Assembly (NCBI RefSeq): GCF_000025265.1
Contig: NC_013739.1
Span: 2,108,001-2,172,000, forward strand
DNA length: 64,000 nucleotides
Direction: 5' to 3'
From: Conexibacter woesei DSM 14684
GTDB lineage: Bacteria; Actinomycetota; Thermoleophilia; Solirubrobacterales; Solirubrobacteraceae
The notes beneath the pieces are model-generated. The model worked only from the letters and a program-made list of their open reading frames with translations, ran no database searches and was not told where the DNA came from. The position numbers and the translations under genes were made by a program. Below, piece by piece: positions 21,915 to 30,304 of this stretch; position 1 is the stretch's first letter; each line of letters begins with the position of its first letter.

Positions 21915-23014
21915 CACACAACGAACCGCACAACAGGCGCCGTGCACGGCGCGCGGGAGCCGTCGTGCTGACGGCCATGAGCGCGGCCCTGATCGCTGCT
22001 GGCTGCGGAAGCAGCGGCGACGACACGACGTCGACGACATCGACGGGCGTGTCGACGTCCGCCGGGATGTCCCCCACCGCGTCGGGCGGGATCACCGTCG
22101 GATACTCGGACCCGGTCGCATCGAACCCTGCTCAGCAGGCTGTGGCCCGCGGACAGGAGGAAGCGGCGAAGGAGTTCGGCTGGGACCTCGTGCACTTGGA
22201 CGCGAACCTGTCCGCGTCCAAGCAGGTCTCGGACATCGACACGCTCATCTCGAAGAAGGTCGATGCGATCAACTCGTTCACCATCGATCAGGGTGCCGCC
22301 GATGCCGTCTATCAGCGCGCGAGCCAGGCGGGCATCCCCGTGATTGGACAGTCATCCAGGTCCAAGTACATCCAGTCGTCGGTCTGGAACCAGCAGAACT
22401 TCGACTGCAGCGTGGCCGCGAAGGCGGCGGCGTACATCAACGCGCGCACGCCCGGGGCGAAGACGCTGGTCATCGGCGGGCCGCCCGTCGGCGCGATCAC
22501 GCAGTACGTGAATTGCTTCCAGGACGAGGCGGAGAAGGCCGGCCTGGACGTGCTCGAGAAGAAGGACAACACGACCGACACCGCCTCGGGCGGGCAGCCG
22601 ATCGCGGCCGCGCTGATCAACAAGCACCCCGACGTGCAGGCGATCTGGTGTTACAACGACCCGAGCTGCCTCGGTGCCGGCAACGCCCTCAAGGCGGCGG
22701 GCAAGAAGATCTGGAAGCAGGGCGAGTCGGACTCCGGCGTCATCGTGATCGGCTCGAACGGGTCGACCGACGGGATCAGCGCCATCAAGAGCGGTTTGAT
22801 GACGGTCTCCTACGACATCAACCCCGACAAGGTCGGCGCGTCGGTGATCGCGCTGCTGGCCAAGCACTTCGAGGATGGCGTGCCCGTGAAGGACCTGCCC
22901 AAGGACGTCGTGGTCCCGACCACGGAATGGGACGCTTCCAACGTCGGTGACTACGTCGATCCGATCAAGCGCTCGATCGACACCAAGACCGTCGACGTCG
23001 ACGGCCAGGGCTGA
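21911..23014 (+). CDS. sugar-type ABC transporter substrate-binding lipoprotein
   Basis: 367 residues. Signal peptide with lipobox (LTAMSAALIAAGCGSSGDD; Cys near residue 32), a Ser/Thr-rich linker, then a periplasmic-binding-protein type I domain: ITVGYSDPVASNPAQQAVAR, SDIDTLISKKVDAINSF, KTLVIGGPPVGAITQYVNCF, IVIGSNGSTDGISAIKSGLM. The clustering with amidase and amidohydrolase suggests that the ligand is not a sugar but a small amide or heterocycle. The start is set by the four-base overlap and a GAAGAGAG ribosome binding site. A paralogue lies at 30305-31480. Confidence 0.92.
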   Translation: MTHNEPHNRRRARRAGAVVLTAMSAALIAAGCGSSGDDTTSTTSTGVSTSAGMSPTASGGITVGYSDPVASNPAQQAVARGQEEAAKEFGWDLVHLDANLSASKQVSDIDTLISKKVDAINSFTIDQGAADAVYQRASQAGIPVIGQSSRSKYIQSSVWNQQNFDCSVAAKAAAYINARTPGAKTLVIGGPPVGAITQYVNCFQDEAEKAGLDVLEKKDNTTDTASGGQPIAAALINKHPDVQAIWCYNDPSCLGAGNALKAAGKKIWKQGESDSGVIVIGSNGSTDGISAIKSGLMTVSYDINPDKVGASVIALLAKHFEDGVPVKDLPKDVVVPTTEWDASNVGDYVDPIKRSIDTKTVDVDGQG

Positions 23015-23077
23015 TCGCGTGCGGTGGCGTGTGAGGATGCCGAGCGACGCCGGACGTCGTCCGGTGGCAGGGCGACC

Positions 23078-24583
23078 ATGAGCGTCCTCCGCGTCGCCGG
23101 CATCAGCAAGGCGTACCCGGGCGTCCAGGCGCTCCACGACGTCGCGTTCGCCGTCAACGCCGGCGAGGTCCATTGCCTCGCCGGCGAGAACGGCTCCGGC
23201 AAGTCGACGCTCGCGAAGGTGATGTACGGCGCCGTCCGCCCGGACGCCGGCACGCTGACGATCGGCGACGAGGCGGTCGTCTTGCACTCACCGGCGGATG
23301 CGCTCGTCCACGGCATCGTGCCCATCAGCCAGGAGCTGACGCTCGCGCCGACCCTGTCGGTGGCGGAGAACGTGATGATGGGCCGGCTGCCGCGCCGGCG
23401 GGGTCAGGTCGACTGGCCCGAGATGCGCCGTCGCGCGGCGGCGGCGCTGGGCGAGCTCGGCGTCGACATCCCGGTCGACCGGCGTGTCGACGAGTTGACG
23501 ATCGAGCTCCAGCAGGAGGTCGAGATCGCCCGCGCGCTGACTGCGGAGCCGCGCGTGCTGATCCTGGACGAAGCCACGAGCGCGCTGGCGGAGCACGCCA
23601 CGGATCGCCTCCTCGAGCACATCCGGACGTTGCGTGATCGGGGCGTGGCCATCGTGCTGATCTCCCATCGCATGCGGGAGCTGTACGCGGTCGGCGACCG
23701 CGTCACCGTGCTTCGCGACGGGCGGTTCGTGACCACGCTGCCGCTCCCGGAGACGTCGGAGGGGATCGTCGTCAATCGCATGGTCGGACGAGACCTTGAC
23801 GACCTGTACGGGAAGCGGGAGATCGCCAAGCGCGACACCCGTCTCGAGGTGACATCGCTCACCACCCCCGAGGGCATCGTGCGCGACGTGTCGTTCGCCG
23901 TGCGAGCCGGAGAGATCCTGGGCATCGCGGGGGTGGTGGGCTCGGGGAAGATCGATCTCGCGCTCGCGCTGAGTGGCGCGATGGCGTACGAGGGCGACGT
24001 CCGTCTGGCCGGTGAGACCGTGCGGCTGACCTCGCCCCGGCGTGCCATCGAGCTGGGGATCCGCCTGGTGCCCGACGATCGCAAGCAGTTCGGGCTCCTG
24101 CCCACCCGGAACGCGACCGAGAACCTCACCGTCACGACCCTTGGCGCCGTCTCCCGCGCCGGGGTTCTGCAGCTCGGGGCCGAGCGTCGGCTCGCCTCCC
24201 GGATCTTCGGCCGGCTGCAGATCCGCGGTCTGGTGACGGGGCCGGTGACCCAGCTGTCGGGCGGAAACCAGCAGAAGGTGATCCTCGGGCGGTGCTTCGC
24301 GACATCGCCGCGGGTAGTCGTTCTGTGCGAGCCGACCCGAGGCGTCGACGTCGGTGCGAAGCGAGAGGTGTACGACCTCATCCAGGACCTGGCTGAGCAG
24401 GGGGTCGCCATCGTGATGGTGTCGTCCGAGATGCCCGAGCTGCTCAGCCTGTCGGACCGCGTCGTCGTGCTCAACGCCGGCCGGCTCGTGGCGGAGTTCA
24501 GCGCCGCCGACGTCACGGAGGAGCGCGTGATCGCGGCCGCGCTCGCCGACGAACCCACCCGCATGTCGCCGCATGAACACTGA
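23078..24583 (+). CDS. sugar-type ABC transporter ATP-binding protein (RbsA/MglA-like, two domains)
   Basis: 501 residues with two ABC domains in tandem. The first has a full Walker A (LAGENGSGKSTLAKVMYG) but a signature of ELQQEVEIARAL and ILDEATSALAEHA. The second has a degenerate Walker A (GVVGSGKIDLALALSG) and a canonical signature QLSGGNQQKVILGR. This is usual for RbsA-like ATPases. It energises import with the permease at 24600. ATG at 23078 is preceded by AGGGCGACC. The 63 bases between the receptor gene and this start carry no other gene. Confidence 0.93.
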   Translation: MSVLRVAGISKAYPGVQALHDVAFAVNAGEVHCLAGENGSGKSTLAKVMYGAVRPDAGTLTIGDEAVVLHSPADALVHGIVPISQELTLAPTLSVAENVMMGRLPRRRGQVDWPEMRRRAAAALGELGVDIPVDRRVDELTIELQQEVEIARALTAEPRVLILDEATSALAEHATDRLLEHIRTLRDRGVAIVLISHRMRELYAVGDRVTVLRDGRFVTTLPLPETSEGIVVNRMVGRDLDDLYGKREIAKRDTRLEVTSLTTPEGIVRDVSFAVRAGEILGIAGVVGSGKIDLALALSGAMAYEGDVRLAGETVRLTSPRRAIELGIRLVPDDRKQFGLLPTRNATENLTVTTLGAVSRAGVLQLGAERRLASRIFGRLQIRGLVTGPVTQLSGGNQQKVILGRCFATSPRVVVLCEPTRGVDVGAKREVYDLIQDLAEQGVAIVMVSSEMPELLSLSDRVVVLNAGRLVAEFSAADVTEERVIAAALADEPTRMSPHEH

Positions 24584-24599
24584 TCTCAAGGAGCGTCCG

Positions 24600-25670
24600 A
24601 TGCCGATTGCCGACCCCGGCGCAGTGCCGTCACCGGCCACGCGCCGCCTTCCTCGTCTCTCGCTGGGGCGCTACACCGGGGCGGCGGTCGGGTTCGTGCT
24701 CGTCTTCGCCTTCCTGGCGGTCACCGAGCCCATCTTCCTGACCTGGGACAACTGGCAGAACATCATCCGCACCCAGTCCGCCACCCTGGCGATCGCGCTC
24801 GGCATGACCGTCGTCGTCATCTCGGGCGGCATCGACCTGTCGGCGGGCTCGATCGCCGCCGCCGCTGGCATGATGCTCGGCCTGACCGTGCAGGCGGGGT
24901 GGTCATGGCCGATGGGCGTCCTCGCCGCGATCGCGCTCGGCGTCGCGATGGGGGGCGTGAACGGCCTGCTCATCGGTCGCCTGCGCGTCCCGTTCTTCGT
25001 GGTGACGCTCGGCACGATGTCGGTGTACCAGAGCGAGGCGCTGCTCTCCTCGGGTGGGGACACCGTCTCGTTGTTCGAGACCGCGTCGTTCATGTCGCTG
25101 GCAGACCTGGTCAACGGCAACGTGGGGCCGATCCCCACCGTGGGCCTCATCGTGATGGCGATGGCGGTGGCGATGTCGCTGCTCCTGCGCCGCTCGACCT
25201 TCGGCCGCTCCGTCTTCGCGGTCGGCTCGAACGAGGACGCGGCGCGGCTCAACGGCCTGCGCGTGCCGCGCACCGTGCTGGGGGTCTACGTGATCTCCGG
25301 CGTCGCTGCGGCGATCGGCGGCATCGTGCTCACGGGCCGGCTCACGAGCGCGTCGCCGGTGGCGGATCCCAACCTCGTGCTCGCGGTCATCGCGGGCGTG
25401 CTCATCGGCGGCACGGCGTTCACCGGCGGCGACGGCGGGATCTTCGGCACCGTGCTCGGCGTCGCCTTCCTGGGAGTCATCCAGAACGGATTGCAGCTGA
25501 GCGACATCTCGTCCTTCTGGCAGGGAACCGTCAGCGGCCTCATCCTGATCGGCGCGGTCGGTCTGGGGGTGCTCGGTGGGCACCACCGCTTGCGCTCGAC
25601 CCTCCAGCGGCTGCGGGACGGCGTCGTCCGAGAGCCCAGATCCGCCGGCGACCCGGCACAGGAGGCGTGA
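24600..25670 (+). CDS. sugar-type ABC transporter permease (RbsC-like)
   Basis: About 356 residues with 8-10 hydrophobic segments. The typical BPD_transp_2 pattern is present: IALGMTVVVISGGIDLSAGS, LLIGRLRVPFFVVTLGTMSV, GSNEDAARLNGLRVPRTVLG, GVLIGGTAFTGGDGGIFGTV. It probably works as a homodimer with the 21911 receptor and the 23078 ATPase. AAGGAG lies seven bases before the ATG at 24600; an upstream ATG at 24573 would overlap the ATPase gene. The stop overlaps an in-frame GTG of the next gene. Confidence 0.93.
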   Translation: MPIADPGAVPSPATRRLPRLSLGRYTGAAVGFVLVFAFLAVTEPIFLTWDNWQNIIRTQSATLAIALGMTVVVISGGIDLSAGSIAAAAGMMLGLTVQAGWSWPMGVLAAIALGVAMGGVNGLLIGRLRVPFFVVTLGTMSVYQSEALLSSGGDTVSLFETASFMSLADLVNGNVGPIPTVGLIVMAMAVAMSLLLRRSTFGRSVFAVGSNEDAARLNGLRVPRTVLGVYVISGVAAAIGGIVLTGRLTSASPVADPNLVLAVIAGVLIGGTAFTGGDGGIFGTVLGVAFLGVIQNGLQLSDISSFWQGTVSGLILIGAVGLGVLGGHHRLRSTLQRLRDGVVREPRSAGDPAQEA

Positions 25671-25672
25671 CC

Positions 25673-26431
25673 GTGCGCATCAAGTACATCATCCCGTTCC
25701 CGTTCGGTCCGGAGGGCGTCGCGATGCGTGCCGCCGGCATCCCCAGAGGTGCGCTCGACTCGGACACGATCGTCGACTGCGTTGCCGTGCGGAACTCGTT
25801 CGACACGTCGTCACCGGACGCGGGGGCGAACGTCTATGACGCAATGCTCCTCGAGATGTACGTCGTCGAGGCGGGGCTGGCGGCCGAGGACGAGGGCTAC
25901 GACGCCGTCGTCATCGACACGATGTCCGACTCCGGCCTGGACGTCCTGCGCTCGCGGCTCACGATTCCGGTGCTCGGACAGGGCACCGCTGCGGTGAGCA
26001 CCGCGATCAGCATCGGGCGGCGGCTCGCGTTCCTGGTGTACGTGCCCGAGAACGCGTTCATCGTCGAGAAGGTCATCGCCTACCACGGCATCGGCGCTCG
26101 CTGCACGGTCCACGCTCTCGATCTGGTCCCGGACTTCGAGCGTCTGCTCGATGATGACTTCGAGACGCAGCTCGGTCGCTTCGAGGAGGTCGGACGGGCG
26201 GCGATCGCCGAAGCGCGCGCCGACACGATCGTCCTCGGCTCCGGAACGATGTACCAGGCGGCCGCACCGCTGCAGGCAAGGCTTGGCGTGCCGGTGATCG
26301 ATCCGGCCTCGGTCACCTTGCGGCTGGCAGAGAGCCTCGTTCGGCTCGGCCTCAGCCACTCGAAGGTGTCGTATCCGTCGCCGCCCGTCATCCAGGACCA
26401 CAAGTTCCGTTCGCTGGAAGGGGCGTCATGA
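25673..26431 (+). CDS. Asp/Glu/hydantoin racemase-family protein without the catalytic cysteines
   Basis: 252 residues. The order of motifs matches the Asp/Glu/hydantoin racemase superfamily: IIPFPFGPEG, AVVIDTMSDSGLDVLRSRLT, VPVLGQGTAAV-like segment, then TIVLGSGTMYQAAAPLQARL and GVPVIDPASVTLRLAESLV. In active racemases a Cys precedes the D-x-G-L motif and a second Cys sits in LGC-x-G-M; here they are Thr (VIDTMSD) and Ser (VLGSGTM). It may have another activity or a binding role. GTG at 25673 has AGGAGG seven bases upstream. ATGA overlap with the next gene. Confidence 0.8.
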   Translation: MRIKYIIPFPFGPEGVAMRAAGIPRGALDSDTIVDCVAVRNSFDTSSPDAGANVYDAMLLEMYVVEAGLAAEDEGYDAVVIDTMSDSGLDVLRSRLTIPVLGQGTAAVSTAISIGRRLAFLVYVPENAFIVEKVIAYHGIGARCTVHALDLVPDFERLLDDDFETQLGRFEEVGRAAIAEARADTIVLGSGTMYQAAAPLQARLGVPVIDPASVTLRLAESLVRLGLSHSKVSYPSPPVIQDHKFRSLEGAS

Positions 26432-27279
26432 GCCGTACGGTCGACATCAGCATCCTGCCGTTCACCCACGAGATGAAGGCCACGCGCTACCAGGCGTCGC
26501 AGGCCCTCAGAGAGGGCTTCGTGGCGAGCGGCGTATGGAGCCGTCCGTACAGCGTCCCCGAGCTCCTCTCGATGCTCGACGAGGCCGGGGTGGACATCGG
26601 CCTGGTCTCCGCCCATACCGGCGGGGAGTGGTCGATCGACTACGAGTACGTCGCCGAGATGGTCGCCCAGGCACCTGATCGCCTGCGCGGCCAGGCCGGC
26701 ATCGATCCGCGCGACATCGTCGGTGGCGTGCGGCGACTGGTGCACGCGGTCCGGGATCTCGGGTTCGTCGGGGCGCACAGCTATCCGCACTGGTTCGGCC
26801 TGCGTCCGGACGACCGCGCCTACTACCCGTTCTACGCCACGTGCGTCGAGCTCGACGTGCCGATCCAGATGCAGATCGGCAAGGCGTGGCAGACGACCCT
26901 TCGCAGCGTCGGCATGCCCGACGCCGTCGATCAGGTGGCGATCGACTTCCCCGGCCTGCGGATCGTGTGCCTGCACACGGGATATCCGTGGGAGCGCGAG
27001 CTGATCGCCGTCGCGTCGAAGCAGCCGAACGTCTTCATCGGCGCCGACTCCATCTATCCGGGCGACTGGTCTCCCGATCTCATCGCGTACCTCACGAACG
27101 TCTCGCCGCAGGAGGTGATGGCAGGGCGCGAGAAGGTCGTGTTCGGCAGCAACTACCCGGCCCTGAGCGGAAGCCCGGACATCCCCGAGCTGATCCGCAC
27201 GATCGAGGCCCTCGGGCTCGACGCCATCACGATCGACCACCTGCTGAGCGCCAACGCCCGGCGGATCTACCGGCTCTGA
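26428..27279 (+). CDS. amidohydrolase-family (amidohydrolase 2) metal-dependent hydrolase
   Basis: 283 residues, TIM-barrel of the PF04909-type family: VDIGLVSAHTGGEWSIDYEY, GQAGIDPRDIVGGVRRLVHA, VGAHSYPHWFGLRPDD, LRIVCLHTGYPWERELIAVA, VVFGSNYPALSGSPDIPELI. Metal-ligand candidates are His in HSYPHW and in LHTGYPW. The N-terminal H-x-H pair is not evident (only FTHEM), so metal coordination may differ. It overlaps the preceding gene by four bases and probably opens or decarboxylates an intermediate. Confidence 0.85.
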   Translation: MSRTVDISILPFTHEMKATRYQASQALREGFVASGVWSRPYSVPELLSMLDEAGVDIGLVSAHTGGEWSIDYEYVAEMVAQAPDRLRGQAGIDPRDIVGGVRRLVHAVRDLGFVGAHSYPHWFGLRPDDRAYYPFYATCVELDVPIQMQIGKAWQTTLRSVGMPDAVDQVAIDFPGLRIVCLHTGYPWERELIAVASKQPNVFIGADSIYPGDWSPDLIAYLTNVSPQEVMAGREKVVFGSNYPALSGSPDIPELIRTIEALGLDAITIDHLLSANARRIYRL

Positions 27280-27312
27280 GCGAGCCTCGACCATCATCGA
27301 ACGGAGGACGGA

Positions 27313-28215
27313 ATGGCAAAGGAAATCCTGTGTGCGTACGGCGTCGACGTGGACGCAGTCGCCGGTTGGCTCGGCTCGTACGGCGGTGAGGACTCGCCCG
27401 ACGACATCTCGCGCGGCCTGTTCGCCGGTGAGGTCGGCAGTCCGCGTCTGCTGACGTTGTTCGAGCGGTACGACCTGCGGACCACGTGGTTCATCCCGGG
27501 CCATTCGATCGAGACGTTCCCCGAGCAGATGCAGGCCGTGGCCGACGCGGGCCACGAGATCGGTGTGCACGGCTACTCGCACGAGAACCCGATCGCGATG
27601 AGCCCGGAGCAGGAGGAGGAGGTGCTGCTCCACTGCATCGATCTCGTGCAGGGGCTGGCCGGGCGTCGCCCGACCGGATACGTGGCACCGTGGTGGGAGT
27701 TCTCGCCGGTCACGAACGAGCTGCTGCTCAAGCACGGAATCAAGTACGACCACAGCCTCATGCACGACGACTTCCACCCCTACCGCGTGCGCGTCGGGGA
27801 CACGTGGACGAAGATCGACTACGCCGGGGCTGCCGCGGAGTGGATGCAGCCGCTCGTGCGCGGCGAGGAGACGGAGCTCATTGAGATCCCGGCGAACTGG
27901 TATCTCGACGACCTCCCGCCGATGATGTTCATCAAGAGCTCGCCCAACAGCCACGGGTTCGTCAGTCCGCGCACGCTCGGCGAGATGTGGATCGATCAAT
28001 TCGACTGGGTCTACCGCGAGCACGACCACGCGGTGTTCACGATGACCATCCATCCCGACGTGAGCGGGCGGCCGCAGTCCCTGCTCATGCACGAGCGGAT
28101 CATCGAGCACATCAACAGTCACGACGGCGTTCGGTGGGTCACGTTCGACGAGATCGCCGACGACTTCGAGCGCCGTCGGCCGTGGGGTGCCGCTGCGTGG
28201 GGTGCCGCCGCCTGA
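27313..28215 (+). CDS. polysaccharide-deacetylase (NodB-fold) family hydrolase, probably acting on a small amide or ureide
   Basis: 300 residues. NodB-homology motifs: [13 protein letters not shown] (Asp-x-Asp metal and catalytic acid), [14 protein letters not shown] (H-x(3-4)-H metal pair), [11 protein letters not shown], and [13 protein letters not shown] (late His). The short form with DVDAVAGW and HPD resembles the PuuE allantoinase-like and related cytoplasmic members rather than secreted cell-wall deacetylases, and there is no signal peptide. A GGAGG ribosome binding site precedes the ATG. It fits C-N bond hydrolysis within this operon. Confidence 0.85.
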   Translation: MAKEILCAYGVDVDAVAGWLGSYGGEDSPDDISRGLFAGEVGSPRLLTLFERYDLRTTWFIPGHSIETFPEQMQAVADAGHEIGVHGYSHENPIAMSPEQEEEVLLHCIDLVQGLAGRRPTGYVAPWWEFSPVTNELLLKHGIKYDHSLMHDDFHPYRVRVGDTWTKIDYAGAAAEWMQPLVRGEETELIEIPANWYLDDLPPMMFIKSSPNSHGFVSPRTLGEMWIDQFDWVYREHDHAVFTMTIHPDVSGRPQSLLMHERIIEHINSHDGVRWVTFDEIADDFERRRPWGAAAWGAAA

Positions 28216-28466
28216 TGTGCGGACTGTGCGGCATGTTCCACGAGCCGCACTGGGCCGAGGGCGACAGCAGCCGCCGCGAACGGGGCTTCCGGACCGCGGT
28301 CCTCGCCGACGTCCTCGCTCCGCATCGGCTCGGGGTGCGGGACTTCGGCGGCACTCGGTACATGGTGGCGGACGGCAAGGGCCGCACGGTGCTGGCCGAC
28401 TCGCTGGACGCCGTGTGGGCGGCGGCCGAGCAGCTGCTCGGCCGCCCGGTCGATCCGCTCGCGTGA
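28215..28466 (+). CDS. small CxxC protein (MCGLCG type)
   Basis: 83 residues starting [17 protein letters not shown], with a CxxC pair at Cys2/Cys5 and a nearby His (HEPHW) that could bind a metal. The C-terminal part VADGKGRTVLADSLDAVWAA is helical. I know no function. Its ATG overlaps the deacetylase stop (TGATG) and its stop overlaps the GTPase GTG, so it is tightly coupled to the COG0523 protein. A metal carrier or adaptor is a plausible role. Confidence 0.75.
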   Translation: MCGLCGMFHEPHWAEGDSSRRERGFRTAVLADVLAPHRLGVRDFGGTRYMVADGKGRTVLADSLDAVWAAAEQLLGRPVDPLA

Positions 28467-29458
28467 CCGCCAGCGCCGCCCGGTCGAGCTCGGCCCCGGT
28501 CCTCCTCCTGACCGGTGCTCTCGGCAGCGGCAAGACGACGTTGCTGAGCCGGCTGGTGGACCACCCGGCGCTGGCGACGGCGGTCGTGATCGTGAACGAG
28601 CTCGGAGACGTCGTGATCGACCAGCACCTCGTGCGCGAGGTGGACGACAGCACGATGGTGCTCGGCTCGGGATGCATCTGCTGCTCACTCCGCGGCGACC
28701 TGGCTGCCGAGCTGCGCGATCTCCTCGTCCGGCGGAGCCGGGGGCAGCTCGCGCCGTTCGATCGCGTCGTCATCGAGACGACCGGCGTCGCCGATCCGGG
28801 CCCCGTGATCCAGACGCTGCTCGTCGATCCCCTGCTCCGGCACCGGTTCCCGCTCGAGCGCGTGGTGACGACCGTCGACGCCGTGAACGGACTCGCCGAG
28901 CGCGACGACGACGAGGTCTGGCTGCACCAGGTGATGGCGGCAGACCGATTGATCGTCACCAAGGGCGACGTGGCGGACGCCACGGCCGTCGAGCGAGCGG
29001 TGGCGCAGCTCAACCCGACGGCCGGCATCGCGCGCGCGACGCGAGGCGTCGTCGATCCGGACGTGCTCTTCGGCGGCGCCACGTCGTACCGGCGCGTGGC
29101 CGACGCGGTGCGGTCCGTGCCCGGCCACGGCACGGCCGTCACGTCGTTCACGGTCGAGCTGGATGAGCGGGTCGACTGGTCCGTGTTCGGCATCTGGCTG
29201 TCGATGCTGCTCCGCGCTCGCGGGAACGACATCCTGCGCGTGAAGGGTCTTCTCGACGTCGGCGGCGCCGGCCCGCTCGTGCTGAACGGGGTGCGGCACG
29301 TCGTGCACGGCCCGCAACACCTGCCCGAATGGCCTGTGGGGCACGATCGGGCGTCGCAGCTGGTGTTCATCACTCGGCGGGTGGCGCGCGACGAGATCGA
29401 GGCATCGCTCAGAGCGTTCTTGCGCCGCTACGGCCGGGCGTCCAGGCCGAGCAGCTGA
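28463..29458 (+). CDS. CobW/COG0523-family GTPase metallochaperone
   Basis: 331 residues. P-loop LLTGALGSGKTTLLSRLVD, the family's metal motif GSGCICCSLRGDL (C-x-C-C), VVIETTGVADPGPVIQTLL (Switch/Walker B), and VTKGDVAD as an NKxD variant. A CobW C-terminal domain begins near residue 220. Such GTPases deliver zinc, cobalt or iron to a partner enzyme, most likely one of the amidohydrolase or deacetylase proteins encoded just upstream. It is the last gene of the operon. Confidence 0.92.
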   Translation: MTASAARSSSAPVLLLTGALGSGKTTLLSRLVDHPALATAVVIVNELGDVVIDQHLVREVDDSTMVLGSGCICCSLRGDLAAELRDLLVRRSRGQLAPFDRVVIETTGVADPGPVIQTLLVDPLLRHRFPLERVVTTVDAVNGLAERDDDEVWLHQVMAADRLIVTKGDVADATAVERAVAQLNPTAGIARATRGVVDPDVLFGGATSYRRVADAVRSVPGHGTAVTSFTVELDERVDWSVFGIWLSMLLRARGNDILRVKGLLDVGGAGPLVLNGVRHVVHGPQHLPEWPVGHDRASQLVFITRRVARDEIEASLRAFLRRYGRASRPSS

Positions 29459-29487
29459 TCGCGGTCACGAGCGGCGGCAGCGACCGA

Positions 29488-30099
29488 TCACGACCGTTCC
29501 CGCGAGACCACGGGATCGCCGGCCTGCTCGCGCAGGAGCGTGAGCGTCCCCTGCAGCGCACGGACGGCACGGTCGGTCTCGGCTGGCGAGCTGAAGCTGA
29601 GCTGGATGAGCACGAGGCCGGTGAGGGTCGCGAGGACCATGTGCGTGATCGCCGGGTCGGCCGCGATCCCGACCCGCTCGAGCGCTGCTTCGGTGGCGGC
29701 GAGGTAGCGCTCCCAGTGCCGCTTGGAATCGCTGCGCAACTCGGGGTCCAGGCGGCCGTGGAGGTCGAGTGCGATCTGGAACGCCGCGAGATCGGGCTCG
29801 GCCGCGACGACGCGGCTGAGCCCGAGGGCGAACTCGTCGATGAGGACGTCCTCGTCCTCGAAGATCTGGCTGGCGACGGATTTGGCGGCGGCGTACGCGC
29901 GCGCCTCGGCGAGGAGGGCTTCGCGCTGACCGAAGTGGTAGTGCACGAGCCCGTGGGTGACGCCCGCCTGCTTGGCGACGCTGCGGTAACTCAGCGCTTC
30001 GTATCCGGACCGGGCGACGACCTCGATCGCGGCCTCCAGGAGCCGCTGACGGCCCGTCCGTTCCTCGTGTCCGCCGTTTGTGTCGGGCGCGTTTGCCAT
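29488..30099 (-). CDS. TetR-family transcriptional regulator
   Basis: 203 residues. The N-terminal helix-turn-helix is GRQRLLEAAIEVVARSGYEA, SYRSVAKQAGVTHGLVHYHF. The C-terminal ligand domain contains FALGLSRVVAAEPDLAAF and TLTGLVLIQLSF. It is divergent from the receptor gene at 30305, and the 205-base gap contains a perfect inverted repeat (30156-30174). It probably represses the 30305-32409 genes and perhaps itself. Confidence 0.92.
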   Translation of the reverse strand: MANAPDTNGGHEERTGRQRLLEAAIEVVARSGYEALSYRSVAKQAGVTHGLVHYHFGQREALLAEARAYAAAKSVASQIFEDEDVLIDEFALGLSRVVAAEPDLAAFQIALDLHGRLDPELRSDSKRHWERYLAATEAALERVGIAADPAITHMVLATLTGLVLIQLSFSSPAETDRAVRALQGTLTLLREQAGDPVVSRERS

Positions 30100-30146
30100 G
30101 GCCCGACCGTAGCGGACTGCTTCCGTTGGGTCACGGAAGGTCGCAG

Positions 30147-30174
30147 TTGACGTGCACTATCCGTAGCGGATAGT
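30147..30174 (+). promoter_or_regulatory. promoter with TetR operator ACTATCCG-TAG-CGGATAGT
   Basis: A 19-bp perfect palindrome (30156-30174) with 8-bp arms lies between a candidate -35 box TTGACG (30147-30152) and a candidate -10 box GATAGT (30169-30174), spacer 16. A repressor bound here would block RNA polymerase. The match to the neighbouring TetR gene is inferred from position. Confidence 0.7.
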
Positions 30175-30304
30175 TTCTTATCCGGATCGACCAGGGCAGT
30201 TTGCGCCTGTGGCGACATGGGCCCGCGCGGAGAGCCGAATCGCCAGCGCCCCGGCGCACGACCGCGCAAACGCCCCACCACCCGTTCCACCGAGGAGGAG
30301 ACCG

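Noticed and set aside
24899-25672. N-terminal extension of the racemase-family protein
   Set aside because: The extension runs inside the permease gene in another frame. A good ribosome binding site and the family start are at 25673.
26080-29373. A 1097-codon open frame on the minus strand
   Set aside because: It lies antisense to four genes with clear motifs, so it is a composition artefact.
28463-29458. Cobalamin biosynthesis gene cobW
   Set aside because: No other cobalamin genes are present. The COG0523 family is broad and the context is a catabolic operon.
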